This document shows, one piece after another, positions 25,033 to 33,040 of a stretch of DNA of 44,977 nucleotides. The position numbers and the translations under genes were made by a program. A model generated the notes under the pieces. That model was not told where the DNA came from, ran no database searches, and was given only the letters and a program-made list of their open reading frames with translations. Numbering within the stretch: position 1 is the first letter of the stretch; each line of letters opens with the position of its first letter. Source of the DNA: Candidatus Mediterraneibacter stercoripullorum (lineage in GTDB: Bacteria > Bacillota > Clostridia > Lachnospirales > Lachnospiraceae); NCBI GenBank assembly GCA_019115765.1, contig DXCZ01000090.1:1-44977 (forward strand), read 5' to 3'.

Positions 25033-25041
25033 TGCTTAAGG

Positions 25042-25094
25042 CATAGAAAAACCACCCTCAATAACTTTGACCGGTTAGGGTGGCATTTTCTATG
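25042..25094. terminator. Shared bidirectional terminator of toxin mRNA and antisense RNA
   Basis: Inner stem CCACCCT (25052-25058) / AGGGTGG (25077-25083) and outer stem CATAGAAAA (25042-25050) / TTTTCTATG (25086-25094) form one long hairpin. It is followed by T-rich sequence on both strands. Both transcripts should end here, so their 3' ends overlap by about 50 nt. Confidence 0.75.
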
Positions 25095-25138
25095 TTTTCT
25101 CTATAGGTCAACCCCTTGTGGGCGGTTGCTCCTTTTTC
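25042..25138 (-). ncRNA. Predicted antisense RNA (antitoxin) of the holin-like toxin
   Basis: On the minus strand TTGCGC (25173-25168), a 17-bp spacer and TATATT (25150-25145) form a good promoter. Transcription would start near 25138 and end in the terminator at 25094-25042, giving about 95 nt. It has an internal CAACC...GGTTG hairpin. It overlaps the 3' end of the toxin mRNA, as RatA does with txpA. No reading frame of note. Expression is predicted, not shown. Confidence 0.6.
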
Positions 25139-25194
25139 ATTAATAATATAGCATATCCGGCGGAAGTGCGCAATACCGTTACAATCTTTTACAT

Positions 25195-25637
25195 GCTATA
25201 AGAACATGGAAGAACTTAAAGAAGAGTTCCTTGACGTTGCTTTTGAATATTACGAGCAGTATGTTGCAAATTACAGTAGGTCTGCAGATATCAAGCCCTA
25301 TTTGCTTCTTCCTGTTTCCTATATCGAATTTGCAAAAGAAGAAACGAATCTGTTCCAACTGCTGTTTATTAGTGATATGGCCTTGAACATGTCGGAAACA
25401 AACGATTTTTATAAAGAAATCGGCAACGAAGGAAAAGCAAATGCATTTTCAGAAATGATCGGAGTACAACCAGAGAGAGGAAAAGGGATATTTCTGGACC
25501 TGTTTCTTTATTCGCATGGTATTGCTGTTTTGTCAGCGACTGGAAAACTGATATTTGACAGCAACAGTTCCGAAAAAATGCTGCAAAACTTTCTGTCAGT
25601 ATATGTAAAAAATGGAAGTGGAAAGTCGGATGTGTAA
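25195..25637 (+). pseudogene. TetR-family regulator lacking its DNA-binding domain
   Basis: From about 25195 the frame reads YKNMEELKEEFLDVAFEYYEQY, the point where a TetR HTH domain passes into helix 4. It then continues through a complete ligand-binding domain of about 140 residues (LLLPVSYIEFAKEETNLFQLLF; FLDLFLYSHGIAVLSATGKL). The entire helix-turn-helix (about 45-50 residues) is missing. An ATG at 25206 exists, but a ribosome binding site does not. Upstream sequence belongs to the type I toxin locus. A regulator in this state could at best bind ligand or dimerise. Confidence 0.75.
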
Positions 25638-25638
25638 A

Positions 25639-25695
25639 ATGGAAACATCCAGATATCTGATAGATTATTATCAGTCTTATGATGAAGACAGCTAA
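25639..25695 (+). pseudogene. N-terminal remnant of a SAM-dependent methyltransferase
   Basis: ATG 25639, one base after the TetR stop, encodes METSRYLIDYYQSYDEDS and stops. This matches the first 18 residues of a class I methyltransferase family (M-TARYLKDYY-xYDEDxRL...). The SAM-binding motif that would follow is gone. The frame then meets the AraC gene. An operon TetR-methyltransferase-AraC must once have existed, or these pieces were brought together. Confidence 0.55.
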
Positions 25696-26494
25696 AGGCG
25701 AAATTGAATATGATAAACTCGGACAAATTGCATGCTGCTCTACTTATCATTTTCAAAGAATGTTTACTTATATAGCTGGGATGCCTTTATCCGAGTATAT
25801 CCGCAGAAGAAAGATGTCGTTAGCAGCTGTTGATCTGCAAGGTGGCCAAGCAAAAATTATTGACGTGGCAGCGAAGTATGGTTACACTTCGCCTACTGCG
25901 TTTAACAGAGCGTTCCGATCTGTTCATGGCATAAATCCTTCAGCGGTAAAGAAAGAGGGAGTAGCGATAAAATCATTTCCGCCTATTACAATTAAGATCA
26001 CTGTCAAGGGAGTGGAAGAAATGAATTATCGGATTGAAACCAAAGAAGCATTTCGTATTGTTGGGAAGTCATTTCCACTTAGTAAAGAAATCGCACAGAA
26101 CTTTTTGGAAGTGCCCCAGATGTGGCAGGGAGCAGTCTTGGATGGTGCGATTGAAAAAATTATCTCGCTGATGAATAAACAGCCACAGGGAGTCTTAGGT
26201 GTAAGTGCATGCAGTGATAATGAGGAATGGCGGTATTATATCGCGGTTTCTTCATCAACTGACATTGACAATTCACTGGAAGAGTATATGATTCCGGGTT
26301 GTACATGGGCTATTTTTCCCGGCGCCGGAACAGGAAAATCCATTCAAGAATTGGAGAAGCGCATTGTAACAGAGTGGCTTCCGACTTCTGGTTATGAGTT
26401 TACTGATGGACCAGACATTGAAGTGTATTTTGATCCTAATCCACAGAATACAACCTATGAGGTATGGATACCTGTAAAGAAGAAACAGCCTTAA
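25679..26494 (+). CDS. AraC-family regulator with GyrI-like effector domain, N-terminus altered
   Basis: 271 residues: an AraC double HTH (GEIEYDKLGQIACCSTYHFQRMF ... IIDVAAKYGYTSPTAFNRAFRSVHGINPSAV) followed by a GyrI-like small-molecule-binding domain (MNYRIETKEAFRIVGKSFPL ... EVYFDPNPQNTTYEVWIPVKK). Members such as Rob/SoxS-like multidrug regulators bind drugs through the second domain. Homology starts only at about 25694 (KGEIEYDKLG). The first 15-20 residues, which form helix 1, are replaced by methyltransferase-derived sequence, and no ribosome binding site precedes ATG 25679. It is mostly complete but perhaps not expressed. Confidence 0.72.
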   Translation: MMKTAKGEIEYDKLGQIACCSTYHFQRMFTYIAGMPLSEYIRRRKMSLAAVDLQGGQAKIIDVAAKYGYTSPTAFNRAFRSVHGINPSAVKKEGVAIKSFPPITIKITVKGVEEMNYRIETKEAFRIVGKSFPLSKEIAQNFLEVPQMWQGAVLDGAIEKIISLMNKQPQGVLGVSACSDNEEWRYYIAVSSSTDIDNSLEEYMIPGCTWAIFPGAGTGKSIQELEKRIVTEWLPTSGYEFTDGPDIEVYFDPNPQNTTYEVWIPVKKKQP

Positions 26495-26551
26495 CCATCT
26501 AATAAACGTGAAATACATTCATAACTTAAAAAGCAGATGTACAGACATAAT

Positions 26552-26588
26552 GCCGATAATATGCAGATTTGAAAATGCAGTTATCGGC
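26552..26588 (+). terminator. Terminator after the AraC/GyrI gene
   Basis: GCCGATAA (26552-26559) pairs with TTATCGGC (26581-26588), helped by inner ATGCAG repeats, and is followed by TTTTCTAATTTT. Confidence 0.7.
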
Positions 26589-26628
26589 TTTTCTAATTTT
26601 CGCGAGCAATGAGTCAAATGGAAAGACC

Positions 26629-26908
26629 AAACATTCGTTTCTCTTGCGTCTGATTATTTTTCGTACTATAATAACGAAAAGCATTATTTTTCTATATGTC
26701 ATGCAGACAGTCAGTTCTGATATCTAAATATGAACTTTTTCCGCCGGAGATGTTTTGATTATTCCGGTGTCAAACAGAAATCTCAATGCTTTGAATCCCA
26801 TTACAACAGCAGAGAGATTTCCTATAAGGTCAGCAGATATACCGGACTGGCTTCTGACAGCTACAGGTAGCCTGGGACTAGAGAGGCTGATACAGAGAGC
26901 AGTCAAGA
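26629..26908 (+). repeat. ~280-bp repeat E, forward copy
   Basis: This segment is the reverse complement, at roughly 80-85% identity by eye, of 31379-31659. The best-conserved core runs from GAAAAGCATTATTTTTCTAT through GACTGGCTTCTGACAGC. In the other copy the same sequence is the region upstream of the Rpn nuclease gene. Here no Rpn gene follows, so this is a solitary leader of a lost element. A 62-codon open frame (26755-26943) crosses it, but I see no sign that it is a real gene. It fills most of the 540-bp gap before the GyrI-like gene. Confidence 0.75.
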
Positions 26909-26939
26909 CCCCTAACTTTCCTCATTCCCTCAAGAATCT

Positions 26940-26976
26940 TTAGCGTCAAAAGCGGGCTGATTTATGTTACAATATC
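26940..26976 (+). promoter_or_regulatory. Extended -10 promoter box, copy 1
   Basis: TGTTACAAT (TG-N-TACAAT at 26965-26973) lies in a conserved ~36-bp box. The box recurs in direct orientation at 31757-31793, upstream of another AraC-type gene. It is about 60 bp upstream of the operon's first ATG. No strong -35 box. Confidence 0.5.
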
Positions 26977-27032
26977 TTAATCAGATACCATATTTATTGA
27001 TATGAACTATAAGAGGAAGGAGGAGAAAAGCG

Positions 27033-27671
27033 ATGGCGTTTGACTACAAGAAGGAATATAAAGAATTTTACATGCCAGGGAAAAAGCCGGGCATCATTAC
27101 CGTGCCGAGCATGAATTATATAGCGGTTCGCGGCCAGGGAGATCCGAATGAGGAGGATGGCGAGTATAAGCAGTCTATTGGACTCCTTTATGGCATAGCA
27201 TTTACCATCAAGATGAGCAAAAAAGGTGATCATCAGATATATGGATATTTTGATTATGTAGTGCCGCCGTTGGAGGGCTTCTGGTGGCAGGAAGGCGTTC
27301 GGGGAATCGACTATGCTCATAAAGAAAGTTTCAAATGGATTTCTGTTATTCGTCTGCCGGATTTTGTAACGAAAACAGATTTTGAATGGGCAGTTCAGGA
27401 GGCAGCGGCAAAAAAGAAAACAGATTTCTCCAAGGTAGAATTTTTTACCTATGATGAAGGCTTGTGTGTGCAGTGTATGCATATCGGCCCGTATGATGAT
27501 GAACCTGCTACAGTAGACTTGATGCATGAGTTTATGGAAAGCCAGGGCTATGTTCTTGATATTACGGATAAACGGATGCATCATGAAATCTATCTCAGCG
27601 ATGCCAGGAGAGTTGCCCCGGAAAAGAGAAAGACAGTGATTCGGCATCCGATAAGGAAGGTGCTGTTATGA
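27033..27671 (+). CDS. GyrI-like small-molecule-binding protein
   Basis: A 212-residue protein of the stand-alone GyrI-like (SbmC/YhbJ-type) family: FDYKKEYKEFYMPGKKPGIITVPSMNYIAVRGQGDPNEEDGEY at the start and LCVQCMHIGPYDDEPATVDLMHEFMESQGY in the middle. The two SHS2 repeats form a cleft that binds hydrophobic drug-like compounds; some relatives hydrolyse them. The ribosome binding site AGGAGGAG is strong. First gene of an operon with a flavoprotein (4-nt overlap), AraC-GNAT and MFS pump, which together suggest a xenobiotic response unit. Confidence 0.88.
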   Translation: MAFDYKKEYKEFYMPGKKPGIITVPSMNYIAVRGQGDPNEEDGEYKQSIGLLYGIAFTIKMSKKGDHQIYGYFDYVVPPLEGFWWQEGVRGIDYAHKESFKWISVIRLPDFVTKTDFEWAVQEAAAKKKTDFSKVEFFTYDEGLCVQCMHIGPYDDEPATVDLMHEFMESQGYVLDITDKRMHHEIYLSDARRVAPEKRKTVIRHPIRKVLL

Positions 27672-28315
27672 AAATAGAAATTGGGAAAGCTTTCCCGCAG
27701 TATTTTAAGCCGTCATATCCGGAGGAATTTGAACTGTTCTCACATTTTGAGGTGACAGCAGGCATACCGACCGTGTTATTCGCGATCACTACCTGGAAGG
27801 AAAATGGACAGCCCAATGTATGCTTTCATTCATGGAGCTGTTTTCACGGAGATAAGACTGCTTTTTTTGCTGTGATGGGAAATTTATATCAACATACCCA
27901 TACTTATTCTAATATTCAAAGAGAAAAGTGTTTCTGCATTAATTTTCTTCCGATCAGCTGCTATGACAGATTAGTAAATACGATCCACCAAAATGATATG
28001 GAAGAAGATGAATTTGCAGCAGGGGATTTTACCCTTTGCAACGCAAAATCCATCCATGCGCCGGTTATCCGGGAGGCTTTTATCAATATGGAGTGCACCC
28101 TGAAGGATATACAGGACTTAAGCGGCGCAGGTATTACATCTATGGTCATCGGAGAAGTGCAGCATATTTCAGTTGATGCAAAATATGCACAGGGCTATGA
28201 ACAGCGGTATGGGAAAGATGGATTTATGATGTTGATACCGGCGCCGCAGGACCTGGTCACTGGAGAGCCGAATCAGTCTGCGATCGCCACTGTCAGTATC
28301 GAAAAATATGACTGA
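27668..28315 (+). CDS. Flavin reductase-like FMN-binding protein
   Basis: A 215-residue protein with the flavoredoxin-like split barrel: VLFAITTWKENGQPNVCFHSWSCFHGDKTAFFAVMGNLYQHTHTYSNIQREKCFCINFL is typical. Members bind FMN and act as reductases or electron carriers. Translationally coupled to the GyrI-like gene (ATGA). The pairing suggests reductive handling of a compound captured by the GyrI-like protein; this is inference. It is intact, and 75 bp separate it from the AraC-GNAT gene without a terminator. Confidence 0.82.
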   Translation: MKIEIGKAFPQYFKPSYPEEFELFSHFEVTAGIPTVLFAITTWKENGQPNVCFHSWSCFHGDKTAFFAVMGNLYQHTHTYSNIQREKCFCINFLPISCYDRLVNTIHQNDMEEDEFAAGDFTLCNAKSIHAPVIREAFINMECTLKDIQDLSGAGITSMVIGEVQHISVDAKYAQGYEQRYGKDGFMMLIPAPQDLVTGEPNQSAIATVSIEKYD

Positions 28316-28389
28316 GTAATTTCCGCAATAATTATTAAAACATTTATCAATGATCCAGCTATCATGCCTAATAGAATGGAGGAACGCAA

Positions 28390-29244
28390 ATGTGCGACAG
28401 ATCAGTTGTCAACATGGAAGCAGTCATTGATTATATTGAAAGTCATCTTGATGGAAAACTGGAATTAGAAATAGTTGCAGAGGCGGTTCATTATTCAAAA
28501 TATCATTTGCATCGGCTGTTTGCAGAAACAGTGGGAATGACGATCCATGATTATGTGCAGCGCCGGCAGCTCACAGAAGCAGCAAAGCTGCTGGTCTTTT
28601 CTGACAGGTCTGTTATTGAGATCGCATTCATCTGCGGATATGGAAGCCAGCAGTCATTTACATCCGCTTTTAAGTCTATGTATAAATCGCCGCCTGCGGA
28701 GTATCGGGCCAAAGGGAGCTTTTATCCTTTGCAGCTGCGTTTTACCTTACATCGGGAAGTGGCTGCGAAGAAATTTACAAAGCAGAGCATCCGCATGGCG
28801 GAAAATGCAGATGTTTCTGACTGGATGAACCTGATGAGACTTGTTATTGACGGGTATCCCGTGATGGATGAAGCAGATTACCTGGAAAAACTGAAGGCGA
28901 GTATTGCAGAAAAGCGTGCGCTTGTACTAAGAGATGAAGAGATTCTAATTGGTGCGATAGCTTTTACTTATGTTCCAGGCAGCATTGTATTTTGGGGCAT
29001 CCATCCCCAGTACCGTAATCGGGGACTTCAAAAGTTATTCCTGGATGTTTTAGCGGAGAAATATCTGCCTGGTCAGGAAATCAGCATAACAACCTATCGG
29101 GAGCGGGATAAAGCAGATACAGGGCAGAGGAATATGCTGATAAAGCTTGGTTTTGCTGAAAAAGAACTGCTGACGGAGTTTGGCTACCCTACGCAGCGAT
29201 TTGTGCTTCCTCCTGAAAAACAGGAGGATATAAAACATGGATGA
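28390..29244 (+). CDS. AraC-type regulator fused to a GNAT acetyltransferase domain
   Basis: 284 residues. The first 110 form an AraC double HTH (VIDYIESHLDGKLELEIVAEAVHYSKYHLHRLF ... VIEIAFICGYGSQQSFTSAFKSMYKSPPAEYR). The last 150 resemble a GNAT fold with the acetyl-CoA loop IHPQYRNRGLQKLFLDVL. So a DNA-binding module carries an enzymatic or acetyl-CoA-sensing module in one chain. The arrangement occurs in some Firmicutes regulators, usually beside a pump. Here the MFS gene starts within its last codons (8-nt overlap). ATGGAGGAAC provides the ribosome binding site. Intact. Confidence 0.82.
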   Translation: MCDRSVVNMEAVIDYIESHLDGKLELEIVAEAVHYSKYHLHRLFAETVGMTIHDYVQRRQLTEAAKLLVFSDRSVIEIAFICGYGSQQSFTSAFKSMYKSPPAEYRAKGSFYPLQLRFTLHREVAAKKFTKQSIRMAENADVSDWMNLMRLVIDGYPVMDEADYLEKLKASIAEKRALVLRDEEILIGAIAFTYVPGSIVFWGIHPQYRNRGLQKLFLDVLAEKYLPGQEISITTYRERDKADTGQRNMLIKLGFAEKELLTEFGYPTQRFVLPPEKQEDIKHG

Positions 29245-30412
29245 CACACAGCACGGAGGCTGGCGCAAAAAGATTTTTCTTTTCCTGACCAGTCAATGTA
29301 TCACACTTTTTGGTTCTACACTTGTACAGATGGCACTTGTCTGGTACGCAGCCATGCAGACATCCAGCGGGGGATGGGTGGCTGCTTTTACTGTCTGTTC
29401 TTATCTGCCTCAATTTCTTATTTCATTTTTAGGCGGCGTATGGGCAGATCGATACAATAGAAAAAGATTGATCATAGGTTCAGATATACTTATTGCATTA
29501 GTTACATTTATAATGGTAATGAAAATTCCGTATATTTCAACAGAACCGGATCTGCTTGGCGGACTGCTGGTGATGTCGGCCCTTCGATCTCTGGGCGCAG
29601 GCATACAGACTCCGGCCGTCAATGCTGTTATTCCGCAGCTGGTCCCGGAAGATCAGCTGATGAGATATAATGGCATAAATGCTACTATGCAGGCTATCGT
29701 AAACTTTGCGGCTCCAGCGGCGGCAGGAGCAGTCTTCGCAGTCAGCACATTGCGAACAATGATCATGACAGACGTTGTTACAGCAATCATCGGAACCGGA
29801 CTGCTGTCCTGTCTGAAGCTTCCGGAACAGGATTCCCAGGATAAAACAGCTGGCATTTTTGCTGAGATGAAAATCGGCGTTAAGTATGCTTTTGCCGATA
29901 AAATGATCAGCAAACTCCTGATCATCTATGGACTGTTTACATTTTTGTGTGTCCCGGCGGGCTATCTTGCGGGACTTCTTGTAAGACGTGTATTCGGTGA
30001 TACATACTGGTATCTTACCGCGGTAGAAGTAGTTGGGTTCGCAGGCATGACAGCAGGCGGAGCTGTGATGAGTTTCTGGGGCGGATTCAAGTGCCGGGAG
30101 AAGACTTTAGCAGCCGGCCTTTTCGCATTTGGTATTTTTGCAATTGGAATGGGGATCTCTGAAAGATTTATTATATACCTGACATTTATGCTGTTTTATG
30201 GTGTGGCGCTGACGATGATTCAGACATCTCTTACGACAATGCTGCAAGAGAAAACAGATGTGTCCATGCAGGGGCGGGTATTCGGTCTGCTCAGCACAAT
30301 GTATGCAGGTTTTTTACCTATCGGCATGGCGGTATTCGGACCTTTGGCTGATATCATTCCCTTGCAGTGGATCATGATTGGAACAGGGATTCGAATCCAT
30401 TTCCTGCCGTAG
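29237..30412 (+). CDS. MFS transporter with truncated C-terminus
   Basis: 391 residues, about eleven helices, of the MFS_3 type: IFLFLTSQCITLFGSTLVQMALVWY at the start, A-motif GGVWADRYNRKRLI, and SMQGRVFGLLSTMYAGFLPIGMAVFGPLADIIPLQWIMIGTG near the end. The last helix and tail (about 20-25 residues) are replaced by IRIHFLP and a stop where the sequence joins the end of the Rpn gene. It is otherwise intact and coupled to AraC-GNAT. Loss of helix 12 may impair the pump. Drug export is the likely role. Confidence 0.8.
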   Translation: MDDTQHGGWRKKIFLFLTSQCITLFGSTLVQMALVWYAAMQTSSGGWVAAFTVCSYLPQFLISFLGGVWADRYNRKRLIIGSDILIALVTFIMVMKIPYISTEPDLLGGLLVMSALRSLGAGIQTPAVNAVIPQLVPEDQLMRYNGINATMQAIVNFAAPAAAGAVFAVSTLRTMIMTDVVTAIIGTGLLSCLKLPEQDSQDKTAGIFAEMKIGVKYAFADKMISKLLIIYGLFTFLCVPAGYLAGLLVRRVFGDTYWYLTAVEVVGFAGMTAGGAVMSFWGGFKCREKTLAAGLFAFGIFAIGMGISERFIIYLTFMLFYGVALTMIQTSLTTMLQEKTDVSMQGRVFGLLSTMYAGFLPIGMAVFGPLADIIPLQWIMIGTGIRIHFLP

Positions 30413-30422
30413 ATATATGTCA

Positions 30423-31319
30423 TCAAGCCGGATTCTCTTTTTGTTCTCCTGCAATTTCAGCGATGCTGTCTTCGTCCATTTTCAGTTCAGCAGCAATCTG
30501 TGAGACTGTCCTGCCGTTGGACAGCATAGTACATATGATCTGATGAAGCATCTCCGCTCTTCCTTCTGTCAGGCCATCCTTATAACTGTCTTCTCTCTCC
30601 ATTTCGATGTGTTTCCGGGCATCATATTCATAGATACTCACCTTCATCGCCTCCGCTCTGTTCTTTTTCAGAAAATCTTCAAGAATCCCTTCCCGGATGC
30701 ATTCAGTGATAGCCTGTTCCACCGCTTCCCTCAGCGGCATCTTCTTAGCGTATCTCCGGACACGGTCTGTGTACTCCGCGTACTCGCGGAGGGTCTGGCA
30801 GGTCTCCATCAGCTGGGGATTGTGTCCCTTGTTGATGTTCAGCACCACCACTTCCAGTTCCAGGGCGGGATGCCCTTCCTCTATATAATACATATCTGAC
30901 AGTTTCTGCAGTTCCCAGTCCGGACGTTATTCCTCCCCATTGTAAAAGACAAAGAAATGAGGAGAAGGGATCTTGATCTGTTTCCTGCCATAGATGTTCA
31001 TGTCCTTTGTCAGGTCGGAAAACTGATCCGCCACATAAAGCAGATCCCTCAGGGGCATATTCGGATTCGGAGTGGACTGATGCTCATACAGATGCAGACG
31101 GATCTCAAGGACTATGAGAGAAAGATCATTTTTGAGTCCCATGTAGATGGCATTCTCCAAAGTAACAATCTTAAGAATATCCGGATCTGTATAGTTGGTG
31201 CCGCTGATGGCATTGTACAATTCCAACAGCTTTGTTTTGTCCTGAAAGAGCATGGCGAAAATACTTGATTTGTATTCGCGGTTGACAGTGTTCTCAGTGG
31301 GTGTCGTTTTTTTCGGCAT
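30423..31319 (-). pseudogene. Rpn/PD-(D/E)XK nuclease-family transposase, one internal stop codon
   Basis: A single frame of 299 codons runs from ATG 31319 (ribosome binding site AAAAAGGAGG) to 30423. The N-part has the family signature YKSSIFAMLFQDKTKLLELYNAISGTNYTD and RLHLYEHQSTPNPNMPLRDLLY ... FFVFYNGEE. A TAA at 30929-30927 follows, then in frame RPDWELQKLSDMYY and the helical tail to EQKENPA. One base change (a Glu/Gln/Lys codon to TAA) explains it. The family is Rpn (recombination-promoting nuclease / transposase_31). An in-frame ATG at 30893 could restart the C-terminal half. A recently broken gene. Confidence 0.82.
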
Positions 31320-31378
31320 AAATCAACCTCCTTTTTCTGTAGTGCAGAAGATTTCACTTTTCAACTGAAAACACGTTC

Positions 31379-31659
31379 TTCTTGGCTGCGCTCCGTATCA
31401 GATCTCTTGTTCCAGGCTTTCTGTGGCTGTCAGAAGCCAGTCCGGTGTATCCGCTGACCTTAAAGGAAATCTCTCTGCTGTTGTATTGGGATCCAAAGCA
31501 TTGAGATTTCTGTTTGACGCCGGAACATCCGAAGACTTTTCCGGCAGATAAAAGTTCAGGTATAGATATCAGAACTGACTGTCTGTATGACATATAGAAA
31601 AATAATGCTTTTCGTTATTATAATATGGGAAAAGATAAGATTCAAGCGAAACAAATGTT
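31379..31659 (-). repeat. ~280-bp repeat E, inverted copy
   Basis: Reverse-complement partner of 26629-26908. Read on the minus strand it leads directly into the Rpn ribosome binding site, so it is probably the upstream part of the Rpn element. A 79-codon frame (31354-31593, minus) overlaps it, but its codons show no more constraint than the alternative frames. The rest of the 540-bp gap (31320-31857) holds a partial structured repeat and a promoter box. Confidence 0.75.
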
Positions 31660-31745
31660 CACTCGTTCTCTGGTGTCCGTAATAAACGAGCTGTGTTTCA
31701 CCAGCGGCCACGCTTCCACTCGGAGTGGAACAGTAACGACAAAAG
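31660..31745 (+). repeat. Structured repeat S, partial copy A
   Basis: The sequence CGTTCTCTGGTGTCCGTAAT, then GAGCTGTGTTTCACCAGCGG and CACTCGGAG, follows the left half of the element seen whole at 32705-32895 and 43061-43293. The right half, including the AACACAG arm, is lost. This copy is degenerate. Confidence 0.6.
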
Positions 31746-31756
31746 AAAACTTCTTA

Positions 31757-31793
31757 GCGCCAAAAGCGGGATGATATATGTTACAATATCATA
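31757..31793 (+). promoter_or_regulatory. Extended -10 promoter box, copy 2
   Basis: GCGCCAAAAGCGGGATGATA followed by TATGTTACAATATC repeats the box at 26940-26976 with few changes and in the same orientation. It should drive the AraC-type gene starting 65 bp downstream. Confidence 0.5.
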
Positions 31794-31857
31794 AATAATA
31801 CTACATGCTTCTTGAAATATCAGATGCAGTCCGAAAAAGACGGGACAAAGAAGAAAT

Positions 31858-32690
31858 ATGATGAATGAGAAAATACAGAAAGAATTTTTAAAACAGGAAA
31901 AAGAAGATCAGGCAAGGATGACGGTATGTTTTGATAAAGCAGTCAGAGAAGAACTGGATCATCCTGAAAGATATCTTCAATTACTAAAGAAAAAGAAGTA
32001 TCATCCGGAAGAGATTCTCCGTCTGTCTGTAAAGAATACTCCCGTAAGAGTTTCTTCTGAGATCAGCATCAGAAAGCATACGTTATGTCAGATTCCATAT
32101 TATCATACTCATGACTTTTATGAACTGGTGTATGTGTACCGGGGAAAAGGCGGCCAGTATCTGGCAGGGGAGAGAGAACCGCTATGCTGGAAAGCAGAAA
32201 TGAACTTTATTTATTCCGGCTGACTGAGAGTGATGATTTTTCAGTCAGTCATCTGATGGAGGCTCTGATGATGGAACTGTATAGGGAAAAGGGATACTCT
32301 GCCGCGGCAGTCAGAAGTATGATAATGCTTCTTATGGTTGGTCTGGACCGGGCAAAGATGGAACGTCAGAGCAGATCGTTTTTCTACACTGTGACTGATT
32401 ATATACAGAGTCATATCCGTTCGGCGGAACTGGACGAACTTGCCTCACAGATGGGATACAGCAGCAGACACCTGGCACGAAAGCTCACAGAGGAAACAGG
32501 AAGCACCTTTTCAGATCTGCTTACACATATCCGTCTGCAGAAGGCCGCGGAGCTTCTGGCTGACACAGACCTTATTATCGAAGAGGTTGCCTGCCAGGCC
32601 GGTTATAAGAACAGCTCCGGTCTGTATAAGAGATTTCAGGCTGTATATGGAATGTCTCTGGGGGAGTACCGGAGACTTTACCGCGGCTGA
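31858..32690 (+). pseudogene. AraC-family regulator, internal deletion and frameshift
   Basis: The first frame (31858-32223) gives about 110 residues of an AraC cupin-type effector domain (SEISIRKHTLCQIPYYHTHDFYELVYVYRGKGGQYLAG). The second frame (to 32690) gives the linker and a full double HTH (YIQSHIRSAELDELASQMGYSSRHLARKL ... IIEEVACQAGYKNSSGLYKRFQAVYGMSLGEYRRLYRG). Near 32184-32190 the two are joined out of frame, with the remainder of the cupin barrel missing. A second start at ATG 32184 has no ribosome binding site. The full protein cannot be made. Confidence 0.78.
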
Positions 32691-32704
32691 AATTCAGCAG
32701 GGAT

Positions 32705-32895
32705 ATTGTTCATCCGTTCTCAGGCATCCGCCATAAATGAGCTGTGTTACCCCGGCGGCTACGCTTTCGCTCGGAGTTGAGCGCAGCGGACACATAAGGC
32801 CGCAGAGCACGCGGCCTAAGTGCCGGCGCTCCACTACGGGCCTTCGTGGCAACACAGCTTATTTATGGCTGGTTACCGAGAATCGTCTGAACAAT
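32705..32895. repeat. Structured repeat S, copy B
   Basis: A 191-bp palindromic element. Outer arms: ATTGTTCA ... TGAACAAT (32705-32712 with 32888-32895). Inner long stem: 32730-32748 with 32851-32869, 19 pairs if one G-U is allowed. Between them lies a GC-rich core with a GGCCGC...GCGGCC hairpin. The core matches copy C (43061-43293) at about 90%, whereas the long stems differ in sequence but keep pairing. It lies in the 350-bp gap before the phosphotransferase gene and has no gene of its own. Confidence 0.8.
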
Positions 32896-33040
32896 AACAG
32901 ATGTCCTTTCAGGAAAGAAATCTGTCCTCCGGGGAAATTGATAATATGGTTGAAATTATGGTACTGTCAATATACAGAGAATGCTGTATATTGGCAGTTA
33001 TTATTATGTTAAGAAAACGGCAGATAAGAGAGGTATAGAT

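Noticed and set aside
26755..26943. 62-codon frame in repeat E as a small gene
   Set aside because: The other copy of the repeat carries stops and shifts in the equivalent frame, and no start signal is present.
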